The notes beneath the pieces were generated by a model that was not told the DNA's origin, made no database searches, and was given only the letters and a program-made list of their open reading frames with translations. Made by a program: the position numbers and the translations under genes. DNA of 64,000 nucleotides from CAZKWG01 sp964615375. GTDB taxonomy: Bacteria > Myxococcota_A > UBA796 > CAZKWG01. The stretch covers positions 81,045 to 145,044 of the forward strand of contig CAZTOW010000022.1 in NCBI GenBank assembly GCA_964615375.1, read 5' to 3'. How positions within the stretch are numbered: position 1 is the stretch's first letter; the number at the start of each line of letters is the position of its first letter. Shown here in pieces: positions 18,281 to 26,505 of the stretch.

Positions 18281-19225
18281 TCAGGAGGCCGATGCGGGCG
18301 CGCTGTCCCGCGCCCAGGGCGGGCAGTCGCCGAGGTGCGCGGCGACGTGGTCCACGAAGAGGCGGACCTTCGGCGCGAGGTGCCGGCTGTGCGGATAGAC
18401 CGCCCAGATCGCCAGCCCCGGGTCCGGGCGCTCGCCGAAGACGCTCACCAGCCGGCCCGCGCGCAGGTCGTCGGCCACCAGGAAGTCCGGCAGCCAGACC
18501 AGCCCGACCCCCGCGCAGGCCGCCGCCGCCAGCGCCTCGCCGCTGTTGGCCAGCATCCGCCCGGAGACGCGCACCGCCACCTCTTCGCCCGCGTCGCGGA
18601 AGACCCAGGAACTGCCGGTGGTCTGGTAGGTGAACAGCAGGCACTCGTGGTCCTTGAGCTCCGCGGGGGTCTGCGGCCAGCCGCGCCGGGCGAGGTAGTC
18701 GGGGCTGCCGAGCACGTAGCGCCGACTCGCGCCCAGCTTGCGGGCGATGAGGCTGCTGTCGTCCAGCACGCCGATGCGGATGGCGAGATCGAAGCCCTCG
18801 TCCACCAGGTCCACCCGGCGCTCCGTGAAGCTGGCCTCCACCCGCACCTCTGGGTACTTCATCAGGAAGTCCGCGATGATCGGCGCGAGGTAGCGCACCC
18901 CGAAGCTCTGGGGCAGGCTGAGCCGCAGCGTCCCGCGCGGGGCGGCCTGCAGGTGGGCGACCGCCTCCTCCGCCTCCTCCAGGTCGGCGAGGATGCGCGC
19001 GCAGCGCCCGTAGAAGGCCTGACCCGCCTCCGTCGGCGTCACCGCCCGCGTCGTGCGGTGCAGCAGCCGCGCCCCCAGCCGGTCCTCCAGCGCGCGCACC
19101 GACCGGCTCACCTGGGACTTCGACACGCCCAGCGAGGTGGCCGCCGCCGTGAAGCTGCCCGTCTCCACCACCCGGACGAAGGCCGCGATGGGCCCCAGGC
19201 GGTCTCCCGCGATTGTTGCTTCCAT
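18281..19225 (-). CDS. LysR-family transcription regulator
   Basis: A 314-residue LysR-type protein. The winged helix-turn-helix is at about 10-70 (FVRVVETGSFTAAATSLGVSKSQVSRSVRALE), followed by the linker helix and a substrate-binding domain (about 90-300) with FGVRYLAPIIADFL and FDLAIRIGVLDDSSLIARKL. It is read divergently from the pirin gene with 82 bp between the starts, the classic arrangement for a LysR regulator and its target. The ATG at 19225 is chosen over the GTG one codon earlier; neither has a strong ribosome site. The inducer is unknown. Confidence 0.93.
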   Translation of the reverse strand: MEATIAGDRLGPIAAFVRVVETGSFTAAATSLGVSKSQVSRSVRALEDRLGARLLHRTTRAVTPTEAGQAFYGRCARILADLEEAEEAVAHLQAAPRGTLRLSLPQSFGVRYLAPIIADFLMKYPEVRVEASFTERRVDLVDEGFDLAIRIGVLDDSSLIARKLGASRRYVLGSPDYLARRGWPQTPAELKDHECLLFTYQTTGSSWVFRDAGEEVAVRVSGRMLANSGEALAAAACAGVGLVWLPDFLVADDLRAGRLVSVFGERPDPGLAIWAVYPHSRHLAPKVRLFVDHVAAHLGDCPPWARDSAPASAS

Positions 19226-19307
19226 CACAACAGTATGCCATGAATTGCGTGACTTGTCTCTTCAGGCGGGAGGATTAGGTTCCTCGCACACCCCCCAGGG
19301 AGGTCCC

Positions 19308-20006
19308 ATGCTCCAGATCGTCCCCGCCTCGACCCGAGGCCGCACCCGCATCTCCTGGCTGGACAGCGCGCACACCTTCTCCTTTGGAGGCTACCACGAC
19401 CCGACCCGCATGGGCTTCCGCGTCCTGCGCGTGGTCAACGACGACCGGGTCGCGCCCGCCGGAGGCTTCGCCACCCACGGCCACCGCGACATGGAGATCA
19501 TCTCCTACGTCGTCAGCGGCGCGCTGGAGCACAAGGACAGCCTGGGCACCGGCAGCCGCATCGTGCCCGGGGACGTGCAGCGCATGAGCGCGGGCACCGG
19601 CATCCAGCACAGCGAGTTCAACGGGTCGAAGACCGAGCCCGTCCGCTTCCTGCAGATCTGGATCCCGCCCGCGCAGCGCGGCCTGACGCCCAGCTACGAG
19701 CAGAAGAACTTCCCCCCCTCCGAGCGCCGCGGCGCCCTGCGCCTGGTGGCGAGCCCCGACGGCGCCCAGGGCTCCGTGCTCATCCACCAGGACGCGCGCC
19801 TCTACGCCGCCCTGCTGGACGGGGAGGAGGCGGCCAGCCTGCCCCTCGCCGCCGGTCGCCACGCCTGGGTTCAGGTGGTCCGCGGCCGGCTGGAGGCCAA
19901 CGGCCAGCCCCTCGCCGAGGGGGACGGGCTCGCGATGAGCGAGGAGGCGGCCGTCGAGCTCCGCGCGGGCCAGGACGCCGAGGTGCTGGTCTTCGATCTG
20001 CCCTGA
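19308..20006 (+). CDS. Pirin family bicupin protein
   Basis: A 232-residue pirin with the standard N-terminal cupin. The metal-binding set appears as THGHRDMEIISYVVSG (His pair and Glu), then HSEF near residue 100, and the family signature GTGIQHSEFN is present. The C-terminal half is the second, metal-free cupin. The ATG at 19308 follows GGGAGG. YhhW-like pirins can have quercetin 2,3-dioxygenase activity and others bind redox cofactors; the real role cannot be read here. It is divergent from a LysR gene, which probably regulates it. Confidence 0.93.
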   Translation: MLQIVPASTRGRTRISWLDSAHTFSFGGYHDPTRMGFRVLRVVNDDRVAPAGGFATHGHRDMEIISYVVSGALEHKDSLGTGSRIVPGDVQRMSAGTGIQHSEFNGSKTEPVRFLQIWIPPAQRGLTPSYEQKNFPPSERRGALRLVASPDGAQGSVLIHQDARLYAALLDGEEAASLPLAAGRHAWVQVVRGRLEANGQPLAEGDGLAMSEEAAVELRAGQDAEVLVFDLP

Positions 20007-20151
20007 GCCGCCCATTCGGGCGCCCATCTGGACAAGGAAGCTGGTGTCAGGGATTGTCGATTATCCATTAAGATAGGCGATGTTCGCGCCCTGACCCCGC
20101 CCCTGGCCCCCGGCCCGCCCCTTGCACCCGCTCGGGCGGACAGGGGGCGAC

Positions 20152-21171
20152 ATGCACGTCGGATCCGATCTCGGGACCTGGGCCTTGGGGGCGCTGGGGC
20201 TCTTCCCCACGCCGCTGCTGCACACCTTCGACGCGCCGCTGCTGGCTGAGGCGATCTTGACGGCGTCCGAGGCGGGGATCTTCGACCTGCTGGCCGAGCG
20301 CGAGCAGGGTCCCGCCGAGCTGGCGCGCCGGGCCGGGCTGGAGCCGGAGGCCACGGCGGCGCTGCTCCGGGCGCTGGCGCGGAGCGGCTACCTGCGGGAG
20401 CGCGCGGGGGTCTACGGGCTCCGGCGCGTGTCCCGGCGCTGGCTGGTGAGCGGGAGCCCGCGCTCGCTGGCGGACAAGCTGCGCTTCCAGCGGGCGGAGA
20501 TGCGGCTGTTCTCCCAGCTCGGCGGCTGGCTCCGCTCCGGGCGCCCGGCCGGGCTGCACCAGGGCCTGGGGCCGGAAGGCTGGGGCGCTTACCAGCGGGC
20601 CATGCGCGCGTTCGCCCTCCATTCCGCCCCGCAGATCGTCCCGCTCTGCCCCGTGCCGCCCGAGCCCCGGGAGATGCTGGACATCGGAGGCGCTCACGGC
20701 CACATCTCGGCCGCCTTCTGCCGGCGCTACCCCTTGCTGAGCGCGCAGGTCCTGGACCTGCCGGAGGCCGTGCGCGCCGCCGCTCCGCTGCTGGCTCAGG
20801 AGGACCTGGGGGAGCGCCTGGCCCACCTCCCAGGCGACGCGACCACGACGGAGCTCGGTCAGCGCCGCTACGACCTCGTCTTCATCGGGCAGCTCGCCCA
20901 CCACCTCAGCGAGAATCAGAACCGCGACCTGCTGCGCCGGGTGGTCGGCGCCCTGCGTCCGGGCGGGATCGTCGTGATATACGACGCGATCGGCGAGGCC
21001 CGCGGGGGTGGGCACGGGGCGCTGATGGACCTGTTCGGCGCCCTCTCCAGCGGCTCGCGCGCCTGGTCGCTGGCCGAGATGCGCGGTTGGATGGGCGAGC
21101 TCGGGCTCGAGGTCCTGCCCCTCCGTCGCCTGAAGGGCGGCACCCACGGCATCCTGCCCGCCCGAAGGTAG
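20152..21171 (+). CDS. SAM-dependent O-methyltransferase-like protein
   Basis: A 339-residue methyltransferase. The N-terminal part (about 15-110) is a winged-helix dimerisation domain (EAGIFDLLAEREQGPAEL, ATAALLRALARSGYL). The C-terminal Rossmann domain has the SAM-binding motif I LDIGGAHGHISAAF (about 181-194), then VLDLPEAV and LRPGGIVVIYDA. This layout matches O-methyltransferases of secondary metabolism (Methyltransf_2). The ATG at 20152 follows an AGGGGG stretch. It lies alone between pirin and the convergent serpin gene, so no substrate is suggested. The 145-bp gap before it holds one small hairpin (CGCCC-ATTC-GGGCG near 20010) and an A/T-rich patch near 20055. Confidence 0.85.
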   Translation: MHVGSDLGTWALGALGLFPTPLLHTFDAPLLAEAILTASEAGIFDLLAEREQGPAELARRAGLEPEATAALLRALARSGYLRERAGVYGLRRVSRRWLVSGSPRSLADKLRFQRAEMRLFSQLGGWLRSGRPAGLHQGLGPEGWGAYQRAMRAFALHSAPQIVPLCPVPPEPREMLDIGGAHGHISAAFCRRYPLLSAQVLDLPEAVRAAAPLLAQEDLGERLAHLPGDATTTELGQRRYDLVFIGQLAHHLSENQNRDLLRRVVGALRPGGIVVIYDAIGEARGGGHGALMDLFGALSSGSRAWSLAEMRGWMGELGLEVLPLRRLKGGTHGILPARR

Positions 21172-21174
21172 GCC

Positions 21175-22377
21175 CTAGCCCGCGTCCGGGTCGCTCATGC
21201 GGCCCATGAAGAGGATCGCGCCCGTCAGCTCGTCGCGGATCCCGAAGAGGAAGGGGTGATCGGCCACGAAGGTCGGCGGATCTTCGTGCTCCGCGGTCAA
21301 CTGGACCTCGGAGATGGCGGTGGCCGCGGCGGCCTCGGTGCCCTCCTCGTTCACCTCTACCCAGCCCTCGTGGATGACCTTGTCGATCTTCAGCGCCTGC
21401 TCGGTCGTCGCCCCGCTGAAGTCCGCGGCGTCGGAGAACGCGGTCGGCATGCCGAGGTCGGAGAGGATCTCCTGGAGCTCGAGCTTCTGGCGCAGCTCCA
21501 TCCGGGGAAGGCCGATGACGACGTCCATGGAGCTCGCGCTGTCCAGCCAGCCGCTGAGCGTCTCGCCGTCGAGCTCCGCCTCCAGGGCCGCGAGCCCGTC
21601 GGCGCTGTCTGGCAGGACGACGAAGAGCGCGACCTCGTCCCCCTCGTAGGGGAGCAGCAGGACCTTGCCGCCCTCGAACTCACCGTAGCTGGCGGGGAGC
21701 TCGCCGTTCATCATGTCCACGCTGGTGGTGCTGCCGCTGGCGAGCGTAAACTCCTGGGTCTTCGTGTCGGCCTCCTCGAAGGCCTCGGCCCAGTCGCCCT
21801 TGAACCAGATCGCGTTGGTCAGCACCATGCGCGTGTCCCTGGTCAGCACGCCCTCGGCGATGAGCTCGGGAATGGCGCCCTTCGTCTGGCGCGAGACCCA
21901 GTCGTTGATGTCCTCACGGGCGCCGCTGAGGTCCTGCATGTAGTCCACCTCCTCGAGCTCGGCGTCGTAGGCGTCCTTCGTCACGGCCAGGAAGTCCTCC
22001 TCCCACGTGACGCCCTCCTGACCGAAGAGGCGGTCGGCGATGGCGATCTCGTAGCCCTTGAAGCGTCCGTCCAGGTCCTGCATCAGGGCGCCGAGGTTGT
22101 CGTGGAAGGCGGCCTCGTCGTCCACGTACATGACGGTCCGCATCTCGTCCGCCGTACTGCCCTCCGCGCCGGCCAGGGTCATGCCGAGCGCGCTGTAGAC
22201 CGAGAAGGGCGACAGGAAGAGGTTGTCCTCGTCCTCCGCCGCGGCGGCGCCGTAGAGATCGGCGGAGAAGGCGTTGTTGCTCGCGACCACGGCCTCGAGG
22301 TCGGCGGTGAGCTCGATGTCGCGATCGACGGTGCAGGCGGACAGGAGCAGCAGGGCGGGGATCAGGGAGCGGGACAT
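21175..22377 (-). CDS. Serpin (serine protease inhibitor) lipoprotein
   Basis: A 400-residue serpin behind a lipoprotein signal ending LLLSAC. The fold signatures are clear: NLFLSPFSVYSALGM, GAEGSTADEM, NAIWFKGDWAEAF, and the C-terminal FVADHPFLFGIRD with ILFMGR. The hinge of the reactive loop reads EEGTEAAAATAI (344-355), a perfect inhibitory pattern of small residues. Counting from it puts P1-P1' at Leu360-Thr361, suggesting an inhibitor of chymotrypsin- or elastase-like proteases. The ATG at 22377 follows GGAGG. The membrane anchor implies protection of the cell surface or periplasm. It is downstream of the M23 peptidase gene in the same direction. Confidence 0.95.
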   Translation of the reverse strand: MSRSLIPALLLLSACTVDRDIELTADLEAVVASNNAFSADLYGAAAAEDEDNLFLSPFSVYSALGMTLAGAEGSTADEMRTVMYVDDEAAFHDNLGALMQDLDGRFKGYEIAIADRLFGQEGVTWEEDFLAVTKDAYDAELEEVDYMQDLSGAREDINDWVSRQTKGAIPELIAEGVLTRDTRMVLTNAIWFKGDWAEAFEEADTKTQEFTLASGSTTSVDMMNGELPASYGEFEGGKVLLLPYEGDEVALFVVLPDSADGLAALEAELDGETLSGWLDSASSMDVVIGLPRMELRQKLELQEILSDLGMPTAFSDAADFSGATTEQALKIDKVIHEGWVEVNEEGTEAAAATAISEVQLTAEHEDPPTFVADHPFLFGIRDELTGAILFMGRMSDPDAG

Positions 22378-22497
22378 GCATCCTCCAGCGTGAGGCCGGA
22401 GGAGGGTGCAAGGGGCGTGCCTGCTTCGGGTGCGGCGTTGCTCCGAGGGGCTTCGCTGGGTGCGCGCGGGGACCGCGACAGGGATGTCGCGGGGGCC

Positions 22498-23112
22498 TCA
22501 CCGAGCGGCCTTCGGGACCTCCCCGCCCTCGACCAGCTCCGCCTCTGGCCCGTCGGCGAAGCGCACCGGCTCCGACGCGCAGAAGAGCCGCCGCTCGCCC
22601 ACATCCACCTCGCAGGAGAAGACCATGAAGTGCAGGTGCGGCGCCCTCGCCAGCCCGCTGCTCCCGGACCGCGCGATCTCCTGGCCTTGAGCTACCGCCT
22701 CGCCCAGGCCGACCCGCGCCCCGCCGCGGGTGAGGTGGCCGTAGAGGGCGTAGCTGCCGTCCTCGTGGCGCAGGACGATCCGGTTCCCGTGCGCCGGGTC
22801 GTGGTCGTCGTCCGACCAGCGATCCTCGCGCCCCACGACCACGCCCGCCCGCGCCGCGCTCACGGGGCTGCCGATGGGCATCGAGAAGTCGTAGGCGAAG
22901 GCCGCGTCTCCCCGGTGCGTGTTGTCCGGGTCGCAGTTGCCCTGGTGCACGCGGCGGGAGCCCTCGGGCCAGGGCAGGCGGTAGGGCGAGCCGGCCGCGT
23001 CCGGGTAGCTCGGCGCCTCGCAGGGGTCGGCGCGCCCGAAGAGGAGCGCGAGCCCCCCGATGAGGAGGACCAGGCCCAGCGCGGCGCGGATTGGCGGTCC
23101 CGTTCGCGTCAA
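22498..23112 (-). CDS. M23 (LytM-type) metallopeptidase with N-terminal anchor
   Basis: About 204 residues from a TTG at 23112 (LTRTGPPIRAALG). A single hydrophobic segment (ALGLVLLIGGLALLFG) is followed by an M23 domain with the zinc motifs HRGDAAFAYDF, YALYGHL and PHLHF. It is probably a peptidoglycan endopeptidase or an LytM-type activator facing the periplasm. The start is uncertain. An ATG at 23175 would add 21 residues but overlaps the divergent lipoprotein start, and a longer frame up to 23331 runs through that gene; a GGGAGG lies 12 bases before the TTG. The final residues beyond the LytM core are a short acidic tail. Confidence 0.75.
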   Translation of the reverse strand: MTRTGPPIRAALGLVLLIGGLALLFGRADPCEAPSYPDAAGSPYRLPWPEGSRRVHQGNCDPDNTHRGDAAFAYDFSMPIGSPVSAARAGVVVGREDRWSDDDHDPAHGNRIVLRHEDGSYALYGHLTRGGARVGLGEAVAQGQEIARSGSSGLARAPHLHFMVFSCEVDVGERRLFCASEPVRFADGPEAELVEGGEVPKAAR

Positions 23113-23173
23113 TCCCCTGTGGTGCCTCCCCAGGCTCCGGCTATCCTGTGCGCGGACGGGATTGGAGGTCTTC

Positions 23174-23569
23174 ATGCTCAGGTCGTGCGCGCTCGCCCTC
23201 ACCCTGTCCTCCGGCTGCGTCGAGGAGGCCGTGGACACCGCGGAGGGGCTGCCCAACTGGACGATCGACGAGATCTCGATGGAGGCGGAGCTGGACGGGA
23301 CGGTGAAGGTCCTCGGCCGCGCGCGCCTCAACCACGCCGAAGGGGCCGGGGGGACGACGCTCTACGTGCTGCTGACCGACCAGGACGGGAACGAGGGATA
23401 CCAGCTGAACATGGTGGGGGAGGAGCTCGCTGAGGGCGAGGAGACGGGCTGGATGATCGCGTTCCCCCCGCGCGAGGACGAGCTCTGGACCTCGGTCTGC
23501 GCGAGCATCCAGGGCGAGCCCGACTCCACCCTGGCCGAGGGCGCGGACCTGGGCTGCCTGGAGCGCTGA
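23174..23569 (+). CDS. Small lipoprotein of unknown function
   Basis: A 131-residue lipoprotein. The ATG at 23174 has GGAGG six bases upstream and gives a short signal ending LSSGC. The rest is a compact beta-rich domain (WTIDEISMEAELDGTVKVLGRARL...TLYVLLTDQDGNEGYQLNM) with two Cys near the end that could form a disulfide. It is read divergently from the M23 peptidase and ends 4 bp from the convergent JmjC-type gene. No family recognised. Confidence 0.7.
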   Translation: MLRSCALALTLSSGCVEEAVDTAEGLPNWTIDEISMEAELDGTVKVLGRARLNHAEGAGGTTLYVLLTDQDGNEGYQLNMVGEELAEGEETGWMIAFPPREDELWTSVCASIQGEPDSTLAEGADLGCLER

Positions 23570-23572
23570 ACG

Positions 23573-24865
23573 TCAGCCCCGCACGACCTCGAAGGCCCGC
23601 GCCGCCCCGAGGTGCTGGAGCGCCTCCAGCAGATCCTCCGGGGCGGGCTGGTCTTCGCCCCCCGCGAGCCGCGCCAGCAGCTCCCCCACCGTCCAGCGCC
23701 CGCCCGCGTTCAGCAGCTCTACCAGCGGCAGGAAGGGGGGCAGGGCGGTCAGCACGATCCCGTTCACCGCGCAGGGGAAGCCGTCGTCGTTCGCCTGCGC
23801 CCACAGGATGGGGCGCGGGTCGGTGGCGTCGATGACGTCCTCGAGGGCGAGCTCAGGCAAGGGCAGGCGCTCGGGGATGCGGCGCAGGCCAGCGGAGGAG
23901 AGCCAGGACAGGGCCTGCTCGCGCCAGGCGGCCTCGATGTCGGGCGCTTCGAGGTGGCGCTTCACCTCCTCCCACTTCGCGTCGAGCGCGCCCAGCGTCA
24001 CCGCGGGCCCGGCGATCCGCGCCGGCAGCGGCGGATCCTCCGTCATGGCCGCGACGTCGAAGAGCTCCGTGCTGGCGTCCTCCAGCATGCGGAAGGGGGA
24101 GCCGGGGGCGTGGCGCGAGGACGGGGCGACGGCGAGCGTGAGCGTGGCGGTGAAGCCGTCGTCGGCGGCCTCGGCGAGGTGCCACCAGGAGGCGGGCCAG
24201 AAGAACACGTCTCCCGGGCCGCCCTCCAGGACCACGGCCTGGTCGCGCCAGGGGCCCTCGTCCAGATCCTCGAACATGTGCTGGCCGCGCTCGCCGCCCT
24301 CGTGCACGCCGGGCTGGTCGGCAAAGGTCTCCCAGGGCCAGAGCAGGAAGCGCTTGCGACCGTGCAGCACGAAGGTGAGCGTGTGCAGCGAGTCCTTGTG
24401 CAGCTTGAAGAAGGCGCGCCGGTAGTTCCCGAAGAAGATCTCGGAGTGCGCCCCGCCGGGCGGCATGCCGACCCGCTCGTAGAGCGCGCGCAGGAGGCGG
24501 GTCGCCCGGGTCCAGACGCCGAAGTCCAGGGCGGGGATGTCCTCCTGGACGAGCCCGAGCTCGCCCGAGCCCAGCCGCGCGCTCAGCCGGGCGATGTAGC
24601 CGGCCAGATCGCCGTCTTCGGGGCGCGGGGCGTCGCGGCCGATGTCGTAGCCGCGGGGGCCGCCGTCCAGGAAGACGCGGGGGAGGAAGGTGGAGACGCC
24701 GAGCTGATCGAAGCGTCGCGCGGACTCGAGCAGCGCGCGGAAGGCGTCGTCGGCGTCGAAGAGCGGAGGCTCGACGGGCCGCCGCCAGGCCCTCGGATGG
24801 CGATCCCAGCACTCCTGCGCGAGCTCATCGAGCATCGCGTGGGGGAGTGGGTCTCGTTCCATCAT
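23573..24865 (-). CDS. JmjC-type cupin oxygenase (ribosomal-oxygenase-like)
   Basis: A 430-residue 2-oxoglutarate/Fe(II) oxygenase-like protein. The metal triad is His156-Lys-Asp158 (KLHKDSLHTLTFVL) and His229 (PASWWHL), with Lys171 in GRKRFLLWPWE placed to bind 2-oxoglutarate, as in JmjC hydroxylases. After the double-stranded beta-helix comes a helical region, then a C-terminal winged-helix-like part (PLVELLNAGGRWTVGELLARL). This overall layout recalls bacterial ribosomal oxygenases that hydroxylate a ribosomal protein, but the substrate here is not evident. It starts at ATG 24865; a second ATG follows directly. A perfect 8-bp dyad is 38 bp upstream. Confidence 0.8.
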   Translation of the reverse strand: MMERDPLPHAMLDELAQECWDRHPRAWRRPVEPPLFDADDAFRALLESARRFDQLGVSTFLPRVFLDGGPRGYDIGRDAPRPEDGDLAGYIARLSARLGSGELGLVQEDIPALDFGVWTRATRLLRALYERVGMPPGGAHSEIFFGNYRRAFFKLHKDSLHTLTFVLHGRKRFLLWPWETFADQPGVHEGGERGQHMFEDLDEGPWRDQAVVLEGGPGDVFFWPASWWHLAEAADDGFTATLTLAVAPSSRHAPGSPFRMLEDASTELFDVAAMTEDPPLPARIAGPAVTLGALDAKWEEVKRHLEAPDIEAAWREQALSWLSSAGLRRIPERLPLPELALEDVIDATDPRPILWAQANDDGFPCAVNGIVLTALPPFLPLVELLNAGGRWTVGELLARLAGGEDQPAPEDLLEALQHLGAARAFEVVRG

Positions 24866-24902
24866 CGAGGATCCTGTCGGCGGCCCGTGGAGATCCGAGA
24901 CT

Positions 24903-24927
24903 ACTGACGGCGGACGCGACCGTCAGT
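24903..24927. promoter_or_regulatory. Perfect 8-bp inverted repeat upstream of the JmjC-type gene
   Basis: ACTGACGG and CCGTCAGT pair perfectly around nine bases, 38 bp before the start of the oxygenase gene. No T-run follows, so an operator is more likely than a terminator. The same TGACGG hexamer recurs twice before the molybdenum hydroxylase genes (25943 and 25953). The rest of the 212-bp gap (24866-25077) shows no gene. Confidence 0.45.
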
Positions 24928-25077
24928 GCCGGCGCCAGAGCGAATCGAGGCCTTGATCTTCATGACTTCCTCACAGAGGGGGGTTGGCGAGGAGCCCAAG
25001 GCGTCCCCGCACACCAAGGGTATCCCTGGCCTCCGTGGGGCACAAGGGTCTGTCCGACCGCGGTCCGATCGGCGCGC

Positions 25078-25875
25078 TCAGGGCGCGGGCACCACCGCCC
25101 ACGGCCCGTCCGCGCGTCCGACCAGGAGCTCACCCTCCGCGCTCCAGGCCAGGCGCTCGCCCCAGCCCTCGGGGAGCACGGCCTGGAGGGTGAGGTCCCG
25201 CCGGTCGCGCGCGGGGGCGAGGTCGTGCGCGCACACGACGCCCAGCCAGGCGCGCCCGTCGGCCAGGCGCCCGCGCAGCAGCAGGGTCTCGCTGCGCCCG
25301 TCGCCGTCGCGGTCGCCGAGGTCCACCGCCCCGGAGAAGGGGCCGCCGGTGACGGTGTAGCGGGCGTCCTCGGCGCGCTGGATGGGCTGCTGCTCCAGCC
25401 GGGTGTGGAAGCGCGCGACCTCCCCCAGGACCACGAGGTCGGGCACCTCGTCGCCGTCCACGTCTCCCACCAGCCGGGCCCGCGCGCCCTGCTGCACCCG
25501 CGCCAGCGTACGGCCGGTGCGGCCGGAGATCACGCGGACCTCGGCTCCTGTGGCCTCCACGAGGTCGAAGATCCCGTCCCCGTCCAGGTCCTCGCCGGGC
25601 TCCTCGGGCTCGGCCCGGCGCTCGCGATCTGGGCGGAGCGGCTCGAAGATGGGCTCCACCTCGTCGTCGCAGTCGTTGTCCACGAAGCCGTTGTCCCAGC
25701 GCTCCTCGGCCTCGGGGTAGGACTCGGGGTCCAGGTCGTCGCAGTCGTCGCGGTTGTCCACCCAGGGCACGCCCGGCGGGGCGAGGGGCGGGGTGGCGCC
25801 ATACCCGTCGCCGTCGCGGTCGGGGTAGAGCGGGGCGGAGAGGGCGGCGAGCGAGAGGAGCAGGGCGCTGAGCAT
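25078..25875 (-). CDS. Secreted MopE-type metal-binding repeat protein
   Basis: A 265-residue exported protein. The ATG at 25875 has GAGGT upstream and opens a short signal peptide (MLSALLLSLAALSAP). Residues about 18-75 carry the myxobacterial MopE-like motif: DRDGDGYG, RDDCDDLDP and GFVDNDCDD, rich in Asp and Cys for Ca binding. Then come FG-GAP/VCBS-like strands with DLDGDGIFDLVEATG, DVDGDEVPDLVVLGE and DRDGDGRSETLLL. This suggests a small calcium-stabilised propeller on the cell surface or outside the cell. Such proteins are common in Myxococcota; the ligand is unknown. Confidence 0.8.
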   Translation of the reverse strand: MLSALLLSLAALSAPLYPDRDGDGYGATPPLAPPGVPWVDNRDDCDDLDPESYPEAEERWDNGFVDNDCDDEVEPIFEPLRPDRERRAEPEEPGEDLDGDGIFDLVEATGAEVRVISGRTGRTLARVQQGARARLVGDVDGDEVPDLVVLGEVARFHTRLEQQPIQRAEDARYTVTGGPFSGAVDLGDRDGDGRSETLLLRGRLADGRAWLGVVCAHDLAPARDRRDLTLQAVLPEGWGERLAWSAEGELLVGRADGPWAVVPAP

Positions 25876-25929
25876 GGTGACCTCGGGGTTGTGCCCGGGT
25901 CCTTTGCAGGGGCCATGCCTCAAGGAATT

Positions 25930-25967
25930 CAAGTACTTGCGCTGACGGAGGGTGACGGAGGTCCGTC
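25930..25967. promoter_or_regulatory. Operator-like repeats before the molybdenum hydroxylase genes
   Basis: The gap holds a perfect 10-bp palindrome CAAGTACTTG (25930-25939), two TGACGGAGG direct repeats 10 bp apart (25943 and 25953), and GACGGA-GG-TCCGTC (25954-25967). One helical turn between the direct repeats fits a protein bound on one face of the DNA. The regulator is not known. No clear -35/-10 pair was found. Confidence 0.45.
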
Positions 25968-26007
25968 GACGGCTGTCAGTGGGCGCGGCCGGGGATATGG
26001 GTAGACG

Positions 26008-26505
26008 ATGCCCCGCGAGCTCATCCTCGAACTGAACGTCAACGGCGAGCCGGTGCGGCGTCTGGTGCCGGCCAGCCGCTCGCTCCTCGACCTGCTGCGC
26101 GAGGACCTGGATCTCACCGGGTCCAAGCACGGCTGCGACGTGGGCGACTGCGGGGCCTGCACGGTGCTGGTGGACGGGCGGCCGACGCTCTCCTGCGTGA
26201 CGCTGGCCGCCACCTGCGCGGGTCGGGAGGTGCGGACCATCGAGGGGCTGGGGGCGCGGGGGCTCCACCCGATTCAGGAGGCGCTCCACCGACATGTCGG
26301 CGCCCAGTGCGGCTACTGCACGCCGGGCATCGCCATCGCGCTCGCCGCGCTCCTGGACCGCCCGCTGAAGGACCGAGGGGCTCGCCCGTCGGAGGCGGAG
26401 ATCCGCGAGGTGCTGGGCAGCAACATCTGCCGGTGCACGGGCTACACGAAGATCATCGCTGCCGCCCTGGACGCGGCCGAGCGCATGGCGGAGCCACAGC
26501 CATGA
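26008..26505 (+). CDS. hcrC: 4-hydroxybenzoyl-CoA reductase-like [2Fe-2S] subunit
   Basis: A 165-residue small subunit of a xanthine-oxidase-family enzyme with eight cysteines for two [2Fe-2S] clusters. The plant-ferredoxin-type cluster uses Cys43, 48, 51 and 63 (GCDVGDCGACTVLVDG). The second, in the helical domain, uses Cys101, 104, 141 and 143 (QCGYCTPG, ICRCTGY). It passes electrons between the molybdenum site and the FAD subunit. Its stop overlaps the large-subunit start by four bases. The name depends on the FAD subunit, which has the 4-hydroxybenzoyl-CoA reductase-specific Cys loop. Confidence 0.8.
   Translation: MPRELILELNVNGEPVRRLVPASRSLLDLLREDLDLTGSKHGCDVGDCGACTVLVDGRPTLSCVTLAATCAGREVRTIEGLGARGLHPIQEALHRHVGAQCGYCTPGIAIALAALLDRPLKDRGARPSEAEIREVLGSNICRCTGYTKIIAAALDAAERMAEPQP

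Noticed and set aside
23113..23331. Extended N-terminus for the M23 peptidase
   Set aside because: It would run through most of the signal and first strand of the divergent lipoprotein gene, which has its own good ribosome site. The added residues look random.
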